Shown piece by piece: positions 1 through 8,298 of a DNA stretch of 64,000 nt. The notes under the pieces are model-generated. The model was not told where the DNA came from. It searched no databases and saw nothing but the letters and a program-made list of their open reading frames with translations. The stretch is from Acidovorax sp. GBBC 1281. GTDB taxonomy: Bacteria > Pseudomonadota > Gammaproteobacteria > Burkholderiales > Burkholderiaceae_C. The translations under genes and the position numbers were made by a program. How positions within the stretch are numbered: the stretch's first letter is position 1; each line of letters opens with the position of its first letter. The stretch is taken from positions 1,561,001-1,625,000 of the forward strand of contig NZ_CP097269.1 in assembly GCF_028473645.1 (NCBI RefSeq), given 5' to 3'.

Positions 1-1
1 C

Positions 2-826
2 CAGCGGGAGATCGAGGTCGGCTCGTTCGTGCCGGCGCGCCTGCTGCCGCAACTGGCCGACACCGCCGAGGTGCTCGCGCACGCCAAATCCCTGCCGGGC
101 CTGGTCGCCTCGGTGCTGGTGCCCAACCTGCGCGGGGCGGAGCGGGCCATCGAATGCCAGGCCGACCTGATGGTCGTGCCGCTGTCCGCCAGCCACGCGC
201 ACAGCCTGGCCAACCTGCGCAAGACGCCGGACGAGGTGGTGGCCGAGGTGGCGCGCATCCGCGCGGCGCGCGATGCGGCGGGTAGCCGCACCCTGATCGA
301 AGGCGGGGTGGGCACGGCCTTCGGCTGCACGCTCCAGGGCGAGGTGGCCGAAAGCGAAGTGCTGCGCCTGATGCAGGCCCTGCTCGACGCCGGGGCCGAC
401 CGCGTGAGCCTGGCCGACACCGTGGGCCATGCCGATCCGGCGGGCGTGCAGCGCCTGTTCGAGAAAGCCCGCGGACTCGTCGGCGAGCGGCTGGCCTGCG
501 CGCATTTCCACGACACGCGCGGCATGGGGCTGGCCAACGCCTATGCCGCCTGGCAGACCGGCATCACCCGATTCGATGCCTGCCTGGCCGGCATCGGCGG
601 ATGCCCCCACGCCCCCGGGGCGAGCGGCAACGTCACCACCGAAGACCTCGCCTTCATGCTGGAGCGCATGGGCGTTTCCACCGGCCTCGACGTGGCCGCG
701 CTGCTGGCGCTGCGCGAGCGCGTGGCCGGCTGGCTGGAGGGGGAGACCCTGCACGGCGCGCTCTGGCAGGCCGGACTGCCCCGCACGGCCGCGTCCCTCC
801 CCGCAGCGGTTGCGTCCGCTGCCTGA
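2..826 (+). CDS. Hydroxymethylglutaryl-CoA lyase (5' end outside window)
   Basis: DRE-TIM metallolyase that cleaves 3-hydroxy-3-methylglutaryl-CoA to acetyl-CoA and acetoacetate in the cytoplasm. The frame is open from base 2, so the N-terminus with the first metal-binding Asp is missing here. Visible family marks are the strand REIEVGSFV, the two-His metal motif CAHFHDTRGMGLAN and the flexible loop GIGGCPHAPGASGNVTTED, whose Cys is the catalytic acid in characterised lyases. It is followed after 22 bases by a CoA-transferase gene and then a Bug binding protein gene, so uptake, CoA activation and cleavage of a branched hydroxy-dicarboxylate is a reasonable reading. Members of this family can act on other 3-hydroxyacyl-CoA thioesters, so the exact substrate is inferred. 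Confidence 0.88.
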   Translation, partial: QREIEVGSFVPARLLPQLADTAEVLAHAKSLPGLVASVLVPNLRGAERAIECQADLMVVPLSASHAHSLANLRKTPDEVVAEVARIRAARDAAGSRTLIEGGVGTAFGCTLQGEVAESEVLRLMQALLDAGADRVSLADTVGHADPAGVQRLFEKARGLVGERLACAHFHDTRGMGLANAYAAWQTGITRFDACLAGIGGCPHAPGASGNVTTEDLAFMLERMGVSTGLDVAALLALRERVAGWLEGETLHGALWQAGLPRTAASLPAAVASAA

Positions 827-848
827 CCGAACCCTTATCGTTGCGCCC

Positions 849-2078
849 ATGAACGCTCCCTTGAATCCTTCTTCCGTCCCCACTGCCGAACGCCCGCGCC
901 TGCCCCTGGAGGGCCTGCGCGTGGTGGAGTTCACCCACATGGTCATGGGCCCCACGTGCGGCATGGTGCTGGCCGACCTCGGTGCCGAGGTCATCAAGGT
1001 CGAGCCGTTGGACGGCGACCGCACGCGGCATCTGCTGGGCGCGGGCGCCGGGTTCTTTCCCATGTTCAACCGCAACAAGAAGAGCATCGCCCTGGACCTG
1101 CGCAAGCCCGAGGGGCTGGAGGTGGCGATCCGCCTGGCCTCGTCGGCCGACGTGGTGGCGCAGAACTTCAAGCCGGGGGTGATGGCCAAGTACGGCCTCG
1201 ACTACGCCGCGCTGTCCCGCCTGAACGAGCGGCTGGTCTACGTGAACCACACGGGCTTCCTGCCCGGCCCCTATGAGCACCGCACTGCGCTCGACGAGGT
1301 CGTGCAGATGATGGGCGGGCTGGCCTACATGACCGGCCGCCCGGGCGATCCGCTGCGCGCGGGCACCAGCGTGAACGACATCATGGGCGGCATGTTCGGC
1401 GCCATCGGCGCCATGGCGGCGCTGATGCAGCGCGCCCAGACGGGCCGGGGGCAGGAGGTGGATTCCGCCCTGTTCGAGAACAACGTGTTCCTCGTCGGCC
1501 AGCACATGATGCAGTACGCCGTGACGGGCCAGCCCGCCGCGCCCATGCCCGACCGCATCTCGTCGTGGGCGGTGTACGACGTGTTCAGCGTGAAGGACGG
1601 CGGGCAGATCTTTCTGGCCGCCGTGAGCGACGCGCAGTGGGCCACCTTCTGCGACGCCATGGGCTATGCCGACCTGAAGGCCGACCCGGGCCTGGCCTTG
1701 AACAATGACCGCGTGCGCGCCCGCGCCACGCTGCTGCCCGAACTCCGCCGCCGCCTGGCCGGGCACACGGCCGAGGCGCTGTCGGCCATCTTCGAGCGGA
1801 ACGGCCTGCCGTTCGCGCCCATCCTGCGCCCCGAGCAGCTGTTCGACGATCCGCACCTGAACGCCACGGGCGGCCTGGCCGATGTCACCTTGCCCGACGG
1901 CGAGCGCGCCGGCAGCACCGCGCGGGTCACGCTGCTGCCGCTGCGGCTGGACGGCCAGCGCATGGGCGTGCGGCTGGACCCGCCGCAACTGGGCCAGCAC
2001 ACGCGCGAACTGCTCGCCGGCCTGGGCTACGCGCCCGAGGCCATCGCCGCGCTGCACGGGGCCGCCGCCGTGGCCTGA
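849..2078 (+). CDS. Class III CoA-transferase (CaiB/BaiF family)
   Basis: Transfers CoA between carboxylic acids through an aspartyl-CoA thioester on a family III (formyl-CoA transferase type) fold. The 409-residue length is usual. The N-terminal signature LEGLRVVEFTHMVMGPTCG and the Rossmann segment LADLGAEVIKVEP are present, and Asp177 in AGTSVND aligns with the catalytic Asp of Frc. The C-terminal segment LPFAPILRPEQLFDDPHLNA is also typical. The ATG at 849 was chosen because the family signature begins about 20 residues after it; the same frame is open further upstream but there overlaps the lyase gene. The neighbours suggest it makes the CoA ester that the upstream lyase cleaves. The substrate cannot be read from sequence. 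Confidence 0.88.
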   Translation: MNAPLNPSSVPTAERPRLPLEGLRVVEFTHMVMGPTCGMVLADLGAEVIKVEPLDGDRTRHLLGAGAGFFPMFNRNKKSIALDLRKPEGLEVAIRLASSADVVAQNFKPGVMAKYGLDYAALSRLNERLVYVNHTGFLPGPYEHRTALDEVVQMMGGLAYMTGRPGDPLRAGTSVNDIMGGMFGAIGAMAALMQRAQTGRGQEVDSALFENNVFLVGQHMMQYAVTGQPAAPMPDRISSWAVYDVFSVKDGGQIFLAAVSDAQWATFCDAMGYADLKADPGLALNNDRVRARATLLPELRRRLAGHTAEALSAIFERNGLPFAPILRPEQLFDDPHLNATGGLADVTLPDGERAGSTARVTLLPLRLDGQRMGVRLDPPQLGQHTRELLAGLGYAPEAIAALHGAAAVA

Positions 2079-2167
2079 CGAGAACGGGCTCGGCCCCACC
2101 ACCGGCATGCGAGCGCGGCAAAGACCGCGCCGCCCCTTCATCCCCCCAACGATCACGGAGACAAACC

Positions 2168-3178
2168 ATGACATCGCTGCCCACCCCCTGCGAACCGGCG
2201 CTGCGCCCCGCCGTTCTCACCCGCCGCCGCGCACTGGCCTGGGGCGCCGCTGCGCTCGCGGTGCCGGGCCTGGCCAACGCGCAACCGGGCGACAAGCCGC
2301 TGCGCGTGATCCTGCCGCTGTCGGCCGGCTCGGGCGCGGACGGCGCCATCCGCGCCATCAGCAACAGCCTGGCCAAGGCCCTGGGCCATCCGGTCGTGAT
2401 CGAGAACCTGCCCGGCGCGGGCGGCATCACCGGCACGGCGCAGATCGTGCGGGCGCCGCGGGACGGGTCGGTGATCGGCGTGGTCTCGAACAACCACGTG
2501 GTGAACCCGGCCGTCTACAAGAACATCCCGTTCGATTCGCTGGCCGACATCACGCCCATCACCGTGCTGGGTGCCACGCCCTTCGTGCTGGTCGCGCATC
2601 CGTCGGTGCCGGCCAAGACCGTGCAGGAGCTGATTGCGTATGCCAGGGCCAAACCCGGCGTGCTGAACTACGGCTCGTCCGGCAACGGCACCATCCTGCA
2701 CCTGGGTGCGGCGATGTTCGTGGACCAGGCGCAGGTGGACATCAAGCACATCTCGTACAGGGGCATGGGGCCGCTGATGAACGACATCCTGGGCGGACAG
2801 GTGCAACTGGGCGTCGTGGCCGTGGCGCCGGCCGCGGCGCACATCAAGGCGGGCGCGCTGCGCGCGCTGGGCGTCACCACCGCCGTGCGCGTGCCCACGC
2901 TGCCCAGCGTGCCCACCATCGCCGAGCAGGGCCTGTCGGGCTTCGAGCTGGAAGGGTGGATCGCCCCCATCGGCCCCACGGGCCTGCCCAAGACCGAGGT
3001 GGCGCGGCTCTACAACGGCTTCAAGGCCGCCATGGAGATGCCCGAGGCGCGCGAGGCCCTGCTGGCCCAGGGCTACGACATCAAGCTCACACCGCCCGAG
3101 CAGGCGGCGGCGTTCTTTCGCAGCGAGGCCGCACGCATGGCGCAGGTGGTGAAAAGCGCGAACGTGAAGATGGACTGA
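2168..3178 (+). CDS. Bug-family periplasmic binding protein (TctC-like)
   Basis: Periplasmic solute-binding protein of the tripartite tricarboxylate transporter type, expanded in Burkholderiales and usually binding carboxylates. The 336-residue protein starts with a leader of about 38 residues containing TRRRALAWGAA, which looks like a Tat-type signal ending near LANAQPGDK. The mature part shows the Bug hallmarks: KPLRVILPLSAGSGADGAIR in the ligand loop, ENLPGAGGITGT, and NYGSSGNGTILHLGAAMF. GGAG-type spacing (CGGAG at 2156-2160) supports the ATG. No TctA or TctB membrane partners lie nearby, as is common for orphan Bug genes. Co-location with the CoA-transferase and lyase suggests it captures their substrate. 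Confidence 0.88.
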   Translation: MTSLPTPCEPALRPAVLTRRRALAWGAAALAVPGLANAQPGDKPLRVILPLSAGSGADGAIRAISNSLAKALGHPVVIENLPGAGGITGTAQIVRAPRDGSVIGVVSNNHVVNPAVYKNIPFDSLADITPITVLGATPFVLVAHPSVPAKTVQELIAYARAKPGVLNYGSSGNGTILHLGAAMFVDQAQVDIKHISYRGMGPLMNDILGGQVQLGVVAVAPAAAHIKAGALRALGVTTAVRVPTLPSVPTIAEQGLSGFELEGWIAPIGPTGLPKTEVARLYNGFKAAMEMPEAREALLAQGYDIKLTPPEQAAAFFRSEAARMAQVVKSANVKMD

Positions 3179-3558
3179 AACGCAGCCGCCATGCACCGGC
3201 CTTCGCGCAGGCCGCATGGCGCTCAGAAGGGGCCGCGCAGGCCCCAGTTCACGCAGGTGCGGCGCGCTCCAGATGCTGTAGCACCTCGCGATGCGAAACG
3301 GGCCGTGCCGCCAGATCCATGCCAGTCGGAGCCTTCGGCATTCGCGCCCGCGCTCGGCGGGCGGCCGAGCCGGTCAACCGCTATCGCGTCATCGCGCCAT
3401 CGCCGCCGTGTGACGGCAAGCCTAGCGGAGGGGACGAGCCCCCGTGGGTGACGAGCATTTCATATCGACGCAGAAGCCGGCATCCATCGGTGCCAGCGCG
3501 CGGCACGCGACCCCCGGCCGGCGGATCGCCATGCCCGCGACCTCCGGGTAAAGATTTT
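3179..3558. other. Intergenic stretch without recognisable gene
   Basis: About 380 bases between the Bug gene and the Fur-box region. I see no convincing coding frame, tRNA or riboswitch. A short GC stem (GGGG/CCCC around 3427-3441) is the only structure noted. TonB receptor genes often sit next to the PepSY set that follows, but nothing of one remains here. Confidence 0.5.
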
Positions 3559-3595
3559 GCAAATGCGATTCATTTTCAATTAGACGCTCTAGAAT
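3559..3595 (+). promoter_or_regulatory. Candidate Fur box and -10 for the iron-reduction operon
   Basis: The 19-mer at 3559-3577 (GCAAATGCGATTCATTTTC) matches the Fur consensus GATAATGATAATCATTATC at 13 of 19 positions, in an AT-rich island inside GC-rich DNA. A good -10 hexamer TAGAAT lies at 3590-3595, placing the box over the -35 region, where Fur would block RNA polymerase. The five genes downstream form a set that is commonly iron-repressed. The match count is by eye; binding is inferred. Confidence 0.6.
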
Positions 3596-3669
3596 TGCGG
3601 GTTTTCCCGGGCGCCACCCTGTGCGGTGGCTCGCTCCCTGTCCCTCCATCCGGCCCCTTCCGTTCCCGC

Positions 3670-4296
3670 ATGACCCGCCCTCCGGACCCTCGCCGCCGCG
3701 CCCGCTGGCTCAAGACCCTGCATGAATGGCACTGGGTGAGTTCCGCCATCTGCCTCGTCGGCATGCTGCTGTTCGCGGTGACCGGGTTCACGCTCAACCA
3801 CGCCGGCCAGATCGAGGCCAAGCCTCGGGTCACCAGCCTGCGGGCGACCGTGCCCGCGCCGGTGCTCCAGGGTGTGGCGCCCCCCGCCGGGCAGGCCCGC
3901 GCGCCCTGGCCGCCGGCCCTGCAGGATTGGGCGCGGGCGCAGTGGTCCGTCGACACGGCAGGGCGCGAGGCCGAGTGGTCTGCCGACGAGGTCTATGTCT
4001 CGCTGCCGCGCCCCGGCGGCGACGCCTGGATCCGCGTGGGCCTGGCGGATGGCGAGGCCGAGTACGAACGCACCGACCGGGGCTGGATCTCCTACTTCAA
4101 CGACCTGCACAAGGGCCGCAACACGGGCGCGGCATGGAGCTGGTTCATCGACGCCTTCGCCGCCGCCTGCCTGGTGTTCTGCATCACGGGCCTGTTCATC
4201 CTGAAGATGCACGCCGGCAACCGGCCCTTCACGTGGCCGATGGTCGGCCTGGGCCTGGTGCTGCCGGCCCTGCTGGCGTTCCTGTTTATCCACTGA
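3670..4296 (+). CDS. PepSY-associated membrane protein
   Basis: Small inner-membrane protein of 208 residues related to PepSY-TM proteins, a family that includes ferrisiderophore reductases. It has an N-terminal helix (about residues 22-42, SAICLVGMLLFAVTGFTLNHAG), a periplasmic part with YVSLPRPGGDAWIRV (the PepSY-like sheet), the conserved WISYFNDLHKGRNTG segment, and two further helices at the C-terminus (AACLVFCITGLFILKMHAG and MVGLGLVLPALLAFLFI). His residues in the helices (LHEWHW, NHAG) could bind haem. It opens a five-gene run with DUF2271, DUF4198, ApbE and a flavodoxin-type reductase. The likely role is electron transfer for reductive iron release, by inference from family and context. 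Confidence 0.82.
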   Translation: MTRPPDPRRRARWLKTLHEWHWVSSAICLVGMLLFAVTGFTLNHAGQIEAKPRVTSLRATVPAPVLQGVAPPAGQARAPWPPALQDWARAQWSVDTAGREAEWSADEVYVSLPRPGGDAWIRVGLADGEAEYERTDRGWISYFNDLHKGRNTGAAWSWFIDAFAAACLVFCITGLFILKMHAGNRPFTWPMVGLGLVLPALLAFLFIH

Positions 4297-4311
4297 ACCG
4301 AAAGAGGAAAA

Positions 4312-4842
4312 ATGCCCATGAAAAAGCATTTGCAGCTGCGCTACACCGTGGCGATGGGGGCCTGCCTGGGCGCGCCTGCCTTCGCGGCCGGTCTCGGCGT
4401 GGGGATCGAGATCCCGCGCCTGGACGTGGCCGAATACCACCGCCCCTACGTGGCCGTGTGGGTCGAGCGCGCCGATGCCACCGTGGCCTCCACCCTGGCC
4501 GTCTGGTACGACGTGAAGATGAAGGACGCCGAGGGCAGCAAGTGGCTCAAGGACATGCGCCAGTGGTGGCGCCGCACGGGCCGCGAACTGTCGGTGCCGA
4601 TCGACGGCGTGACCAGTCCCACGCGCCCCGCCGGCAAGCACCTGCTGCAGTTCACTGAGGGCACGAACCCGCTCGCCCGGCTGCCCGCCGGCAACTACAA
4701 GCTGGTGGTGGAGGCCGCGCGCGAGGTCGGTGGCCGCGAGGTGGTGACCGTGCCTTTCGCCTGGCCTGCCGCCAAGGGCGAGCCCCTGCGGGCCAAGGGC
4801 ACCACGGAGCTGGGCGAGATCACGCTCGAACTCAAGCCCTGA
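4312..4842 (+). CDS. DUF2271 exported protein
   Basis: A 176-residue protein with an N-terminal signal peptide (KKHLQLRYTVAMGACLGAPAFAAG) and one DUF2271 domain. The domain is seen in IPRLDVAEYHRPYVAVWVE, the tryptophan-rich helix KWLKDMRQWWRRTG, the loop VDGVTSPTRPAGKH-like segment and the closing strand ELGEITLELKP. The function of the family is not known to me; it is nearly always beside PepSY-TM and ApbE genes in iron-related sets, and periplasmic flavin or haem handling has been suggested by context. The ATG at 4312 and a second ATG at 4318 are both possible. The purine-rich AAAGAGG at 4301-4307 is spaced better for 4318. Confidence 0.8.
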   Translation: MPMKKHLQLRYTVAMGACLGAPAFAAGLGVGIEIPRLDVAEYHRPYVAVWVERADATVASTLAVWYDVKMKDAEGSKWLKDMRQWWRRTGRELSVPIDGVTSPTRPAGKHLLQFTEGTNPLARLPAGNYKLVVEAAREVGGREVVTVPFAWPAAKGEPLRAKGTTELGEITLELKP

Positions 4843-4890
4843 TCCGGCAAGCCCTTCACCCCCCCATTCCCATCCGTCCGGAGTTTCCGC

Positions 4891-5703
4891 ATGCATTCCA
4901 AAACCCCATCGCGCCTCGCCGCTGCCTGCCTCGTCGCCCTCTGCGGCGCGTTCACCTCCGCGCAAGCCCACAACGTGTGGCTGTTGCCGTCCACCACCGT
5001 GCTGTCCAAGGCCGAATGGATCACGGTGGACGCCGCGGTGTCCAACGACCTGTTCTTCTTCAACCACTTCCCACTGGGCCTGGAAAACCTCACCGTCACC
5101 GCCCCCGACGGCAGTGCCGTGGCGCCCGAGAACGCGCACAAGGGCAAGCTGCGCAGCGTGTTCGACCTGAACCTCACGCAGACCGGCACCTACCGCCTGG
5201 CCGTGCTGAACAACGGCCTGTTCGCCACCTACAAGGACAAGGCCGGCCAACCCAGGCGCTGGCGCGGCACGGCGGAAAAATTCGCGGCCGAGGTGCCTGC
5301 CGACGCCCAGGACCTCAAGGTCACGCAGTCGGCCGGGCGCATCGAAACCTACGTGACGGTGGGCAAGCCCAGCGCCGTGAAGGCCAGCGGCAAGGGGCTG
5401 GAGCTGGTGCCCGTGACGCACCCCAACGACCTGGTGAAGGGCGACAAGGCCACCTTCGCCTTCCACATCGACGGCAAGCCCGCCGCTGGGCTGGAGGTGG
5501 TGCTGGTGGCGGGTGCCACGCGCTACCGCGACAAGCAGGACGAGATCAAGGCCACTACCGATGCCAAGGGCGAGTTCAGCGTGACCTGGCCGCAGGCCGG
5601 CATGTACTGGGTCGATGCCGATGCCAAGGACGACAAGGTGTCGCTGCCCCAGGCCAAGGAACGCCGCCTGTCGTACGTGGGCACGTTGGAGGTACTGCCC
5701 TGA
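4891..5703 (+). CDS. DUF4198 periplasmic protein
   Basis: A 270-residue protein with a clear Sec signal ([16 protein letters not shown], cleavage before HNVWLLPS). The mature start [27 protein letters not shown] is the hallmark of DUF4198, a two-domain beta-sandwich family with a conserved N-terminal His that may bind metal (compare NikK and CbiK-type nickel/cobalt proteins). The second half, [26 protein letters not shown], looks like a transthyretin/CNA-B type fold. It sits 48 bases after the DUF2271 gene and just before apbE in the putative Fur-controlled run. A periplasmic metal-binding role in iron acquisition is inferred. Confidence 0.82.
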   Translation: MHSKTPSRLAAACLVALCGAFTSAQAHNVWLLPSTTVLSKAEWITVDAAVSNDLFFFNHFPLGLENLTVTAPDGSAVAPENAHKGKLRSVFDLNLTQTGTYRLAVLNNGLFATYKDKAGQPRRWRGTAEKFAAEVPADAQDLKVTQSAGRIETYVTVGKPSAVKASGKGLELVPVTHPNDLVKGDKATFAFHIDGKPAAGLEVVLVAGATRYRDKQDEIKATTDAKGEFSVTWPQAGMYWVDADAKDDKVSLPQAKERRLSYVGTLEVLP

Positions 5704-5717
5704 CCCCGTCCGCCCCC

Positions 5718-6818
5718 GTGCGGGTGCGCTATGCGGGCGTGCCGCTGCAGGGCGGTGGCCGCAGCGGCGCCACCACTGAAGTGCTGCCGCCGCGGCCAGC
5801 GGGCGGCGCGGCCACGCCTTCGTTCGTGCCCGCCGGGTATGCGCCGTCGCCGCGCCGCGCCGATCCGGCCGCGCTGCACACGCTGTCGGGCGAGTCCATG
5901 GGCACGACCTGGCGCGTGCGCCTGGGCAACCCGCGCTTCGCGCCGCTCGCGCCGGTGCGTGCCGCCATCGACGCCGCGCTGGGCCGGGTCGTGCAGCAGA
6001 TGAGCCATTGGGAGCCAGACTCCGACCTCTCGCGCTTCAACCGCGCCGCCGCCGGCACCTGGCACACGCTGCCGGACGAATTCTTCACCGTGCTGCAATG
6101 CGCCTTCGACTGGTCGCAGCGCAGCGGCGGCGCCTGGGACCCCACCGTGGGCCCGCTCGTGGACCTGTGGGGCTTCGGCCCGGGGGCCGATCCGCAGGCA
6201 GGGCCGGTGGCGCGCATCCCATCGCCCCAGGCCCTGAGCGATGCACGGGCCCGCGTGGGCCATGGCCGCATCGCGTTGCAGCCTGCGCACCGCCAGGCCT
6301 GGCAGCCCGGCGGTGCGCAGCTCGATCTGAGCGGCATCGCCAAGGGCTATGCGGTGGACTGCGTGGCGCAGCATCTGCAGGCGCAGGGCTGGACCGATTT
6401 TCTGGTGGAGGTGGGCGGCGAGCTGCGTGCCAGCGGCCTCCGGCCGGACGGGCAGCCCTGGCGCGTGGCCGTGGCCGATCCCGCGGGCCATGCACCGCGC
6501 GCGCTGGTGCTCCAGGGCATGGCTGTGGCCACCTCGGGCGACCTCTGGCATGCGTTCGACCATGCAGGCCGCCGCTATTCCCACACCATCGATCCGCGCA
6601 CCGGCGAGCCCGTGCACCACGCGCTGGCGAGCGTGACGGTGCTGCATGCCGAGTGCATGCAGGCCGACGCGCTGGCCACCGTCATCACCGTGCTGGGCCC
6701 GCAGGACGGCCTGGACTTCGCGCGGCGGCAGGGGCTTGCCGCACTGGTGTGCGAGCGCACGCCGCGGGGCCTGGCCTGGGCCGCGACGCCGGCCTTCGAA
6801 GCGCTGGCGGGGGCCTGA
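5718..6818 (+). CDS. apbE: FAD:protein FMN transferase (ApbE family)
   Basis: Attaches FMN covalently to Thr/Ser residues of target flavoproteins, usually in the periplasm. Core motifs are ESMGTTWRVRL at the start of the domain, the acidic HWEPDSDLSRFN, WDPTVGPLVDLWGFG, LDLSGIAKGYAVD, VEVGGELRASG, ATSGDLWHAFDHAGRRYSHTIDPRTGEP and the C-terminal MQADALATVITVLG. The start is uncertain: the frame has no ATG before the domain, so a GTG at 5718 or 5724 is likely, only 15 or 21 bases after the DUF4198 stop. No signal peptide is obvious from that start, which is odd for the family. It may flavinylate a protein of this operon, possibly the reductase or the PepSY partner. Confidence 0.85.
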   Translation: MRVRYAGVPLQGGGRSGATTEVLPPRPAGGAATPSFVPAGYAPSPRRADPAALHTLSGESMGTTWRVRLGNPRFAPLAPVRAAIDAALGRVVQQMSHWEPDSDLSRFNRAAAGTWHTLPDEFFTVLQCAFDWSQRSGGAWDPTVGPLVDLWGFGPGADPQAGPVARIPSPQALSDARARVGHGRIALQPAHRQAWQPGGAQLDLSGIAKGYAVDCVAQHLQAQGWTDFLVEVGGELRASGLRPDGQPWRVAVADPAGHAPRALVLQGMAVATSGDLWHAFDHAGRRYSHTIDPRTGEPVHHALASVTVLHAECMQADALATVITVLGPQDGLDFARRQGLAALVCERTPRGLAWAATPAFEALAGA

Positions 6819-6839
6819 CACCATCGCCTGCTGCATCCC

Positions 6840-8222
6840 ATGGTTTTTTCGATTCCCGTGCCGCGCCTTGCCGCGGCATTGATCCTGGTCCTGCTCTATG
6901 GGCTGATGTGCACCGCCATCGCACGGCGCGAGCGCCGCCGCGCACGCCGTGCGCGGGCCGAGGCGGCCGAGCTGGCCTCGGCCCGCGAAGGGGGCCCGCC
7001 GCTGCTCGTGGCCTATGCCAGCCAGACGGGCCAGGCCGAGGCGCTGGCCCGCGAGACCGCGCGCCTGCTGCACGCGGCCGGCGAGCCCGTGCACCTGTGC
7101 GCGTTGGGCGCGGTGGATGCGGCGCTGCTGCAGTGCACGCGCCGGGCGCTGTTCCTGGCCAGCACGTACGGAGAGGGCGATGCGCCCGACAACGCGGCGG
7201 GCTTCCAGGGGCAGTGGATGGGTGCGGCCGCGGCACCCTCGCTGGCGGGCCTGCAGTACGGCCTGCTCGCGCTGGGCGACCGGCAATACGCGCACTACTG
7301 CGGCTTCGGCCGCCAGCTGGACGGCTGGCTGCGCGCGCAGGGCGCGGTGCCGCTGTTCGAGCGGGTGGAGATGGACAACGGCGCCCCGGCCGCGCTCCTG
7401 GCATGGCAGCACCAGCTGTCGCAGGTCGCGAACCTGAACGGGGCGCCTGCCTGGGAGGCGCTGCCGTTCGCCGACTGGACGCTGGCCACGCGCCGCCACC
7501 TCAACCCGGGCAGCCTGGGCGCGCCGGTGTTCCACATCGAACTGGCGCCCCCGCCCGGCACCGCGGCCGATTGGGCGTCGGGCGATCTGGTGCAACTGTG
7601 CGCGCCGGCCGACCCGCAACGACCGCGCGACTATTCCATCGCCTCGGTGGCGGGTGACGGACGCATCCATCTCACCGTGCGCCAGGCCGTGCGCGAGGAC
7701 GGCACGCCCGGCGCGGCATCGGGCTGGCTGTGCGCAGGCCTGGCGCCGGGGGGCGCCGTGCCGCTGCGCCTGCGCGCGCACGGGCCTTTCCGGCTGCAGG
7801 ACAACGCTGCGCGGCCCCTCGTCTTGATCGGCAACGGCACGGGCATCGCCGGCCTGCGCAGCCATCTGCGGGCGCGCGCCGCGGCGGGTGCGGGCCCGAA
7901 CTGGCTGGTGTTCGGCGAGCGCCAGGCGGCGCACGATTTCCTGTACCGCGCAGAGATCCAGGCCTGGCAGGCCAGCGGTGTGCTGACGCGCCTGGACCTG
8001 GCGTTCTCGCGCGACCAGGCGCAGCGGGTGCACGTGCAGGACCGCCTGGCCGAGGCCGCCGATGCACTGCGTGCCTGGGTGGCGGACGGCGCGGCCATCT
8101 ACGTCTGCGGCAGCCTGGTGGGCATGGCGCAGGGCGTGCATGCCGCGCTTTGCGCCGCGCTCGGCGAGGAGGCGATGGAGGGTCTGGTGCGCAGCGGGCG
8201 CTACCGCCGCGACGTGTATTGA
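6840..8222 (+). CDS. Membrane-anchored flavodoxin/ferredoxin-reductase-type oxidoreductase
   Basis: Sulfite reductase alpha-like diflavin reductase of 460 residues. An N-terminal membrane helix (about residues 9-27, RLAAALILVLLYGLMCTAIA) is followed by an Arg-rich stop-transfer segment. Then come a flavodoxin domain (YASQTGQAEALA phosphate loop, STYGEGDAPDN, LALGDRQYAHYC), an FAD domain (RDYSIAS) and an NAD(P)H domain (VLIGNGTGIAGLRSHL, FGERQAAHDFLY, VCGSLVGMAQGV) ending in an aromatic DVY. Electrons would pass from NADPH through FAD and FMN to a membrane or periplasmic acceptor. As the last gene of the PepSY set, it is the obvious cytoplasmic electron source for iron reduction (inference). 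Confidence 0.85.
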   Translation: MVFSIPVPRLAAALILVLLYGLMCTAIARRERRRARRARAEAAELASAREGGPPLLVAYASQTGQAEALARETARLLHAAGEPVHLCALGAVDAALLQCTRRALFLASTYGEGDAPDNAAGFQGQWMGAAAAPSLAGLQYGLLALGDRQYAHYCGFGRQLDGWLRAQGAVPLFERVEMDNGAPAALLAWQHQLSQVANLNGAPAWEALPFADWTLATRRHLNPGSLGAPVFHIELAPPPGTAADWASGDLVQLCAPADPQRPRDYSIASVAGDGRIHLTVRQAVREDGTPGAASGWLCAGLAPGGAVPLRLRAHGPFRLQDNAARPLVLIGNGTGIAGLRSHLRARAAAGAGPNWLVFGERQAAHDFLYRAEIQAWQASGVLTRLDLAFSRDQAQRVHVQDRLAEAADALRAWVADGAAIYVCGSLVGMAQGVHAALCAALGEEAMEGLVRSGRYRRDVY

Positions 8223-8235
8223 CGCAGGCACCACG

Positions 8236-8265
8236 GCGCAGGGGCCGGCATGCCGGCCCCTGCGC
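8236..8265. terminator. Perfect 30-base palindrome between convergent genes
   Basis: Two 15-base arms (8236-8250 and 8251-8265) are exact reverse complements with no spacer. The transcript would fold into a very strong GC hairpin in either direction. It lies 13 bases after the reductase stop and 33 bases before the end of the convergent gene, so a bidirectional transcription stop is likely, although no T-run follows. Confidence 0.65.
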
Positions 8266-8298
8266 TGCCCGGCGATGGAGCGCCGGTGGGAAGGCCGC

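Noticed and set aside
3280..3560. Possible cobalamin or other riboswitch ahead of the PepSY operon
   Set aside because: The GC-rich segment has short stems but no B12 box or other conserved riboswitch core.
5523..8234. A minus-strand open frame of about 900 codons opposite apbE and the reductase
   Set aside because: No recognisable motif; the plus-strand genes have full catalytic signatures.
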